Positions 63,696-64,000 of a DNA stretch of 64,000 bases are shown in pieces. The first letter of the stretch is position 1; every line of letters starts with the position of its first letter. The stretch is from Spizellomyces punctatus DAOM BR117 (lineage: Eukaryota; Chytridiomycota; Chytridiomycetes; Spizellomycetales; Spizellomycetaceae). The translations under genes were made by a program, and so were the position numbers. A model generated the notes under the pieces. That model did no database searches. It was not told the DNA's origin and saw only the letters and a program-made list of their open reading frames with translations. The stretch spans positions 570,365 through 634,364 of the forward strand of contig NW_015971544.1 of the NCBI RefSeq assembly GCF_000182565.1, read 5' to 3'.

Positions 63696-64000
63696 CTACA
63701 TCTGCGCCGGCATCTTCCACCGAGGAATTTCTATGTGTGAAAATGTACCCTTCGGACGAACTTTTAACTTTTTCTGCTGTAATCTTGTTTTAGTAGGTCG
63801 TGTTTGTACAGGCTCCAACTGACAAATTTCTTTGCAAACTTCTTTTTGTGTTCTAGTCAATTTTACTGGTCGATGACCTGGTTTCTCGGTAATCGGTGCA
63901 TTGGTTTTCTGTAATTCATAGTATTTGAAATGCTGGTCTATTTCTTTACCATTGGCGTATGCTACTACGAATTGATAGCCATCGACACTGACTATATGGT
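63696..64000 (-). CDS. Partial open frame running off the window
   Basis: The minus strand is open from the window end to a TAG at 63696-63698, about 100 codons, including VSVDGYQFVVAYANGKEIDQ, then KPGHRPVKLTRTQKEVCKEI and a C-terminus with IPRWKMPAQM. Composition is AT-rich and lysine-rich, like the viral element and unlike the host genes. No family recognised; the start lies outside the window. Confidence 0.45.
   Translation of the reverse strand, partial: HIVSVDGYQFVVAYANGKEIDQHFKYYELQKTNAPITEKPGHRPVKLTRTQKEVCKEICQLEPVQTRPTKTRLQQKKLKVRPKGTFSHIEIPRWKMPAQM

Overview
The window looks like a chromosomal segment of a basidiomycete fungus, probably an agaricomycete. Host genes are compact, broken by many short GT-AG introns, and separated by a few hundred bases. 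The transposons are fungal Copia and chromodomain Gypsy retroelements. Three runs of N (10750-10849, 36929-37028, 54582-54711) show that this is a draft scaffold.

Layout. 1-10.3 kb holds two Copia elements head to head: copy A on the minus strand (frameshifted) and copy B on the plus strand (intact 1334-codon gag-pol). An 801-bp block is repeated on both sides of the first gap and is probably an assembly overlap. 12.0-28.0 kb is a host gene island: an App1-like phosphatidate phosphatase, a coiled-coil penta-EF-hand protein, the replication protein A 32-kDa subunit, a probable SYCP2/Red1-like meiotic axis protein, an Aly/REF mRNA-export factor, an NRAMP metal transporter and a TPR-DnaJ co-chaperone. 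28.5-29.8 kb holds a decayed Fanzor (eukaryotic TnpB-like) gene with four in-frame TGA codons, ending in a tRNA-like sequence. 31.1-33.3 kb is a Gypsy remnant abutting a third Copia element (copy C).

The centrepiece is a 26,033-bp element at 35734-61766, inserted inside copy C. It has about 1.55-kb terminal inverted repeats (TIRs), TG...CA ends and a 5-bp target duplication (ACGTC). Each end carries a perfect 44-bp palindrome. The element is intronless and dense, with about 20 open genes. Recognisable ones are: a fused family-A-type polymerase and SF3 helicase; a DDE integrase with a chromodomain; a tyrosine-recombinase-like protein; an FtsK/A32-like packaging ATPase; a probable double-jelly-roll major capsid protein; a probable penton protein; a Dam-like adenine methyltransferase; a RING protein; a C2H2 protein; and a 2036-residue modular fibre protein. 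I read it as an integrated, possibly intact Polinton-like virus of a fungus. No PolB and no adenovirus-type protease was seen.

The genes form modules. Penton, lysine-rich and capsid genes are packed in one minus-strand block divergent from the packaging ATPase. Replication lies next to the left TIR, the two recombinases are convergent in the middle, and small accessory genes lie next to the right TIR. The element also carries its own repeat vocabulary: phased terminal GGCTTATT iterons, six intergenic CATGTC-N3-GACATG palindromes, and GC-rich hairpin repeats, some of which are translated within proteins. Beyond copy C, from 63336 to the window end, there is AT-rich coding-like sequence carrying a related palindrome, possibly a remnant of a second such element.
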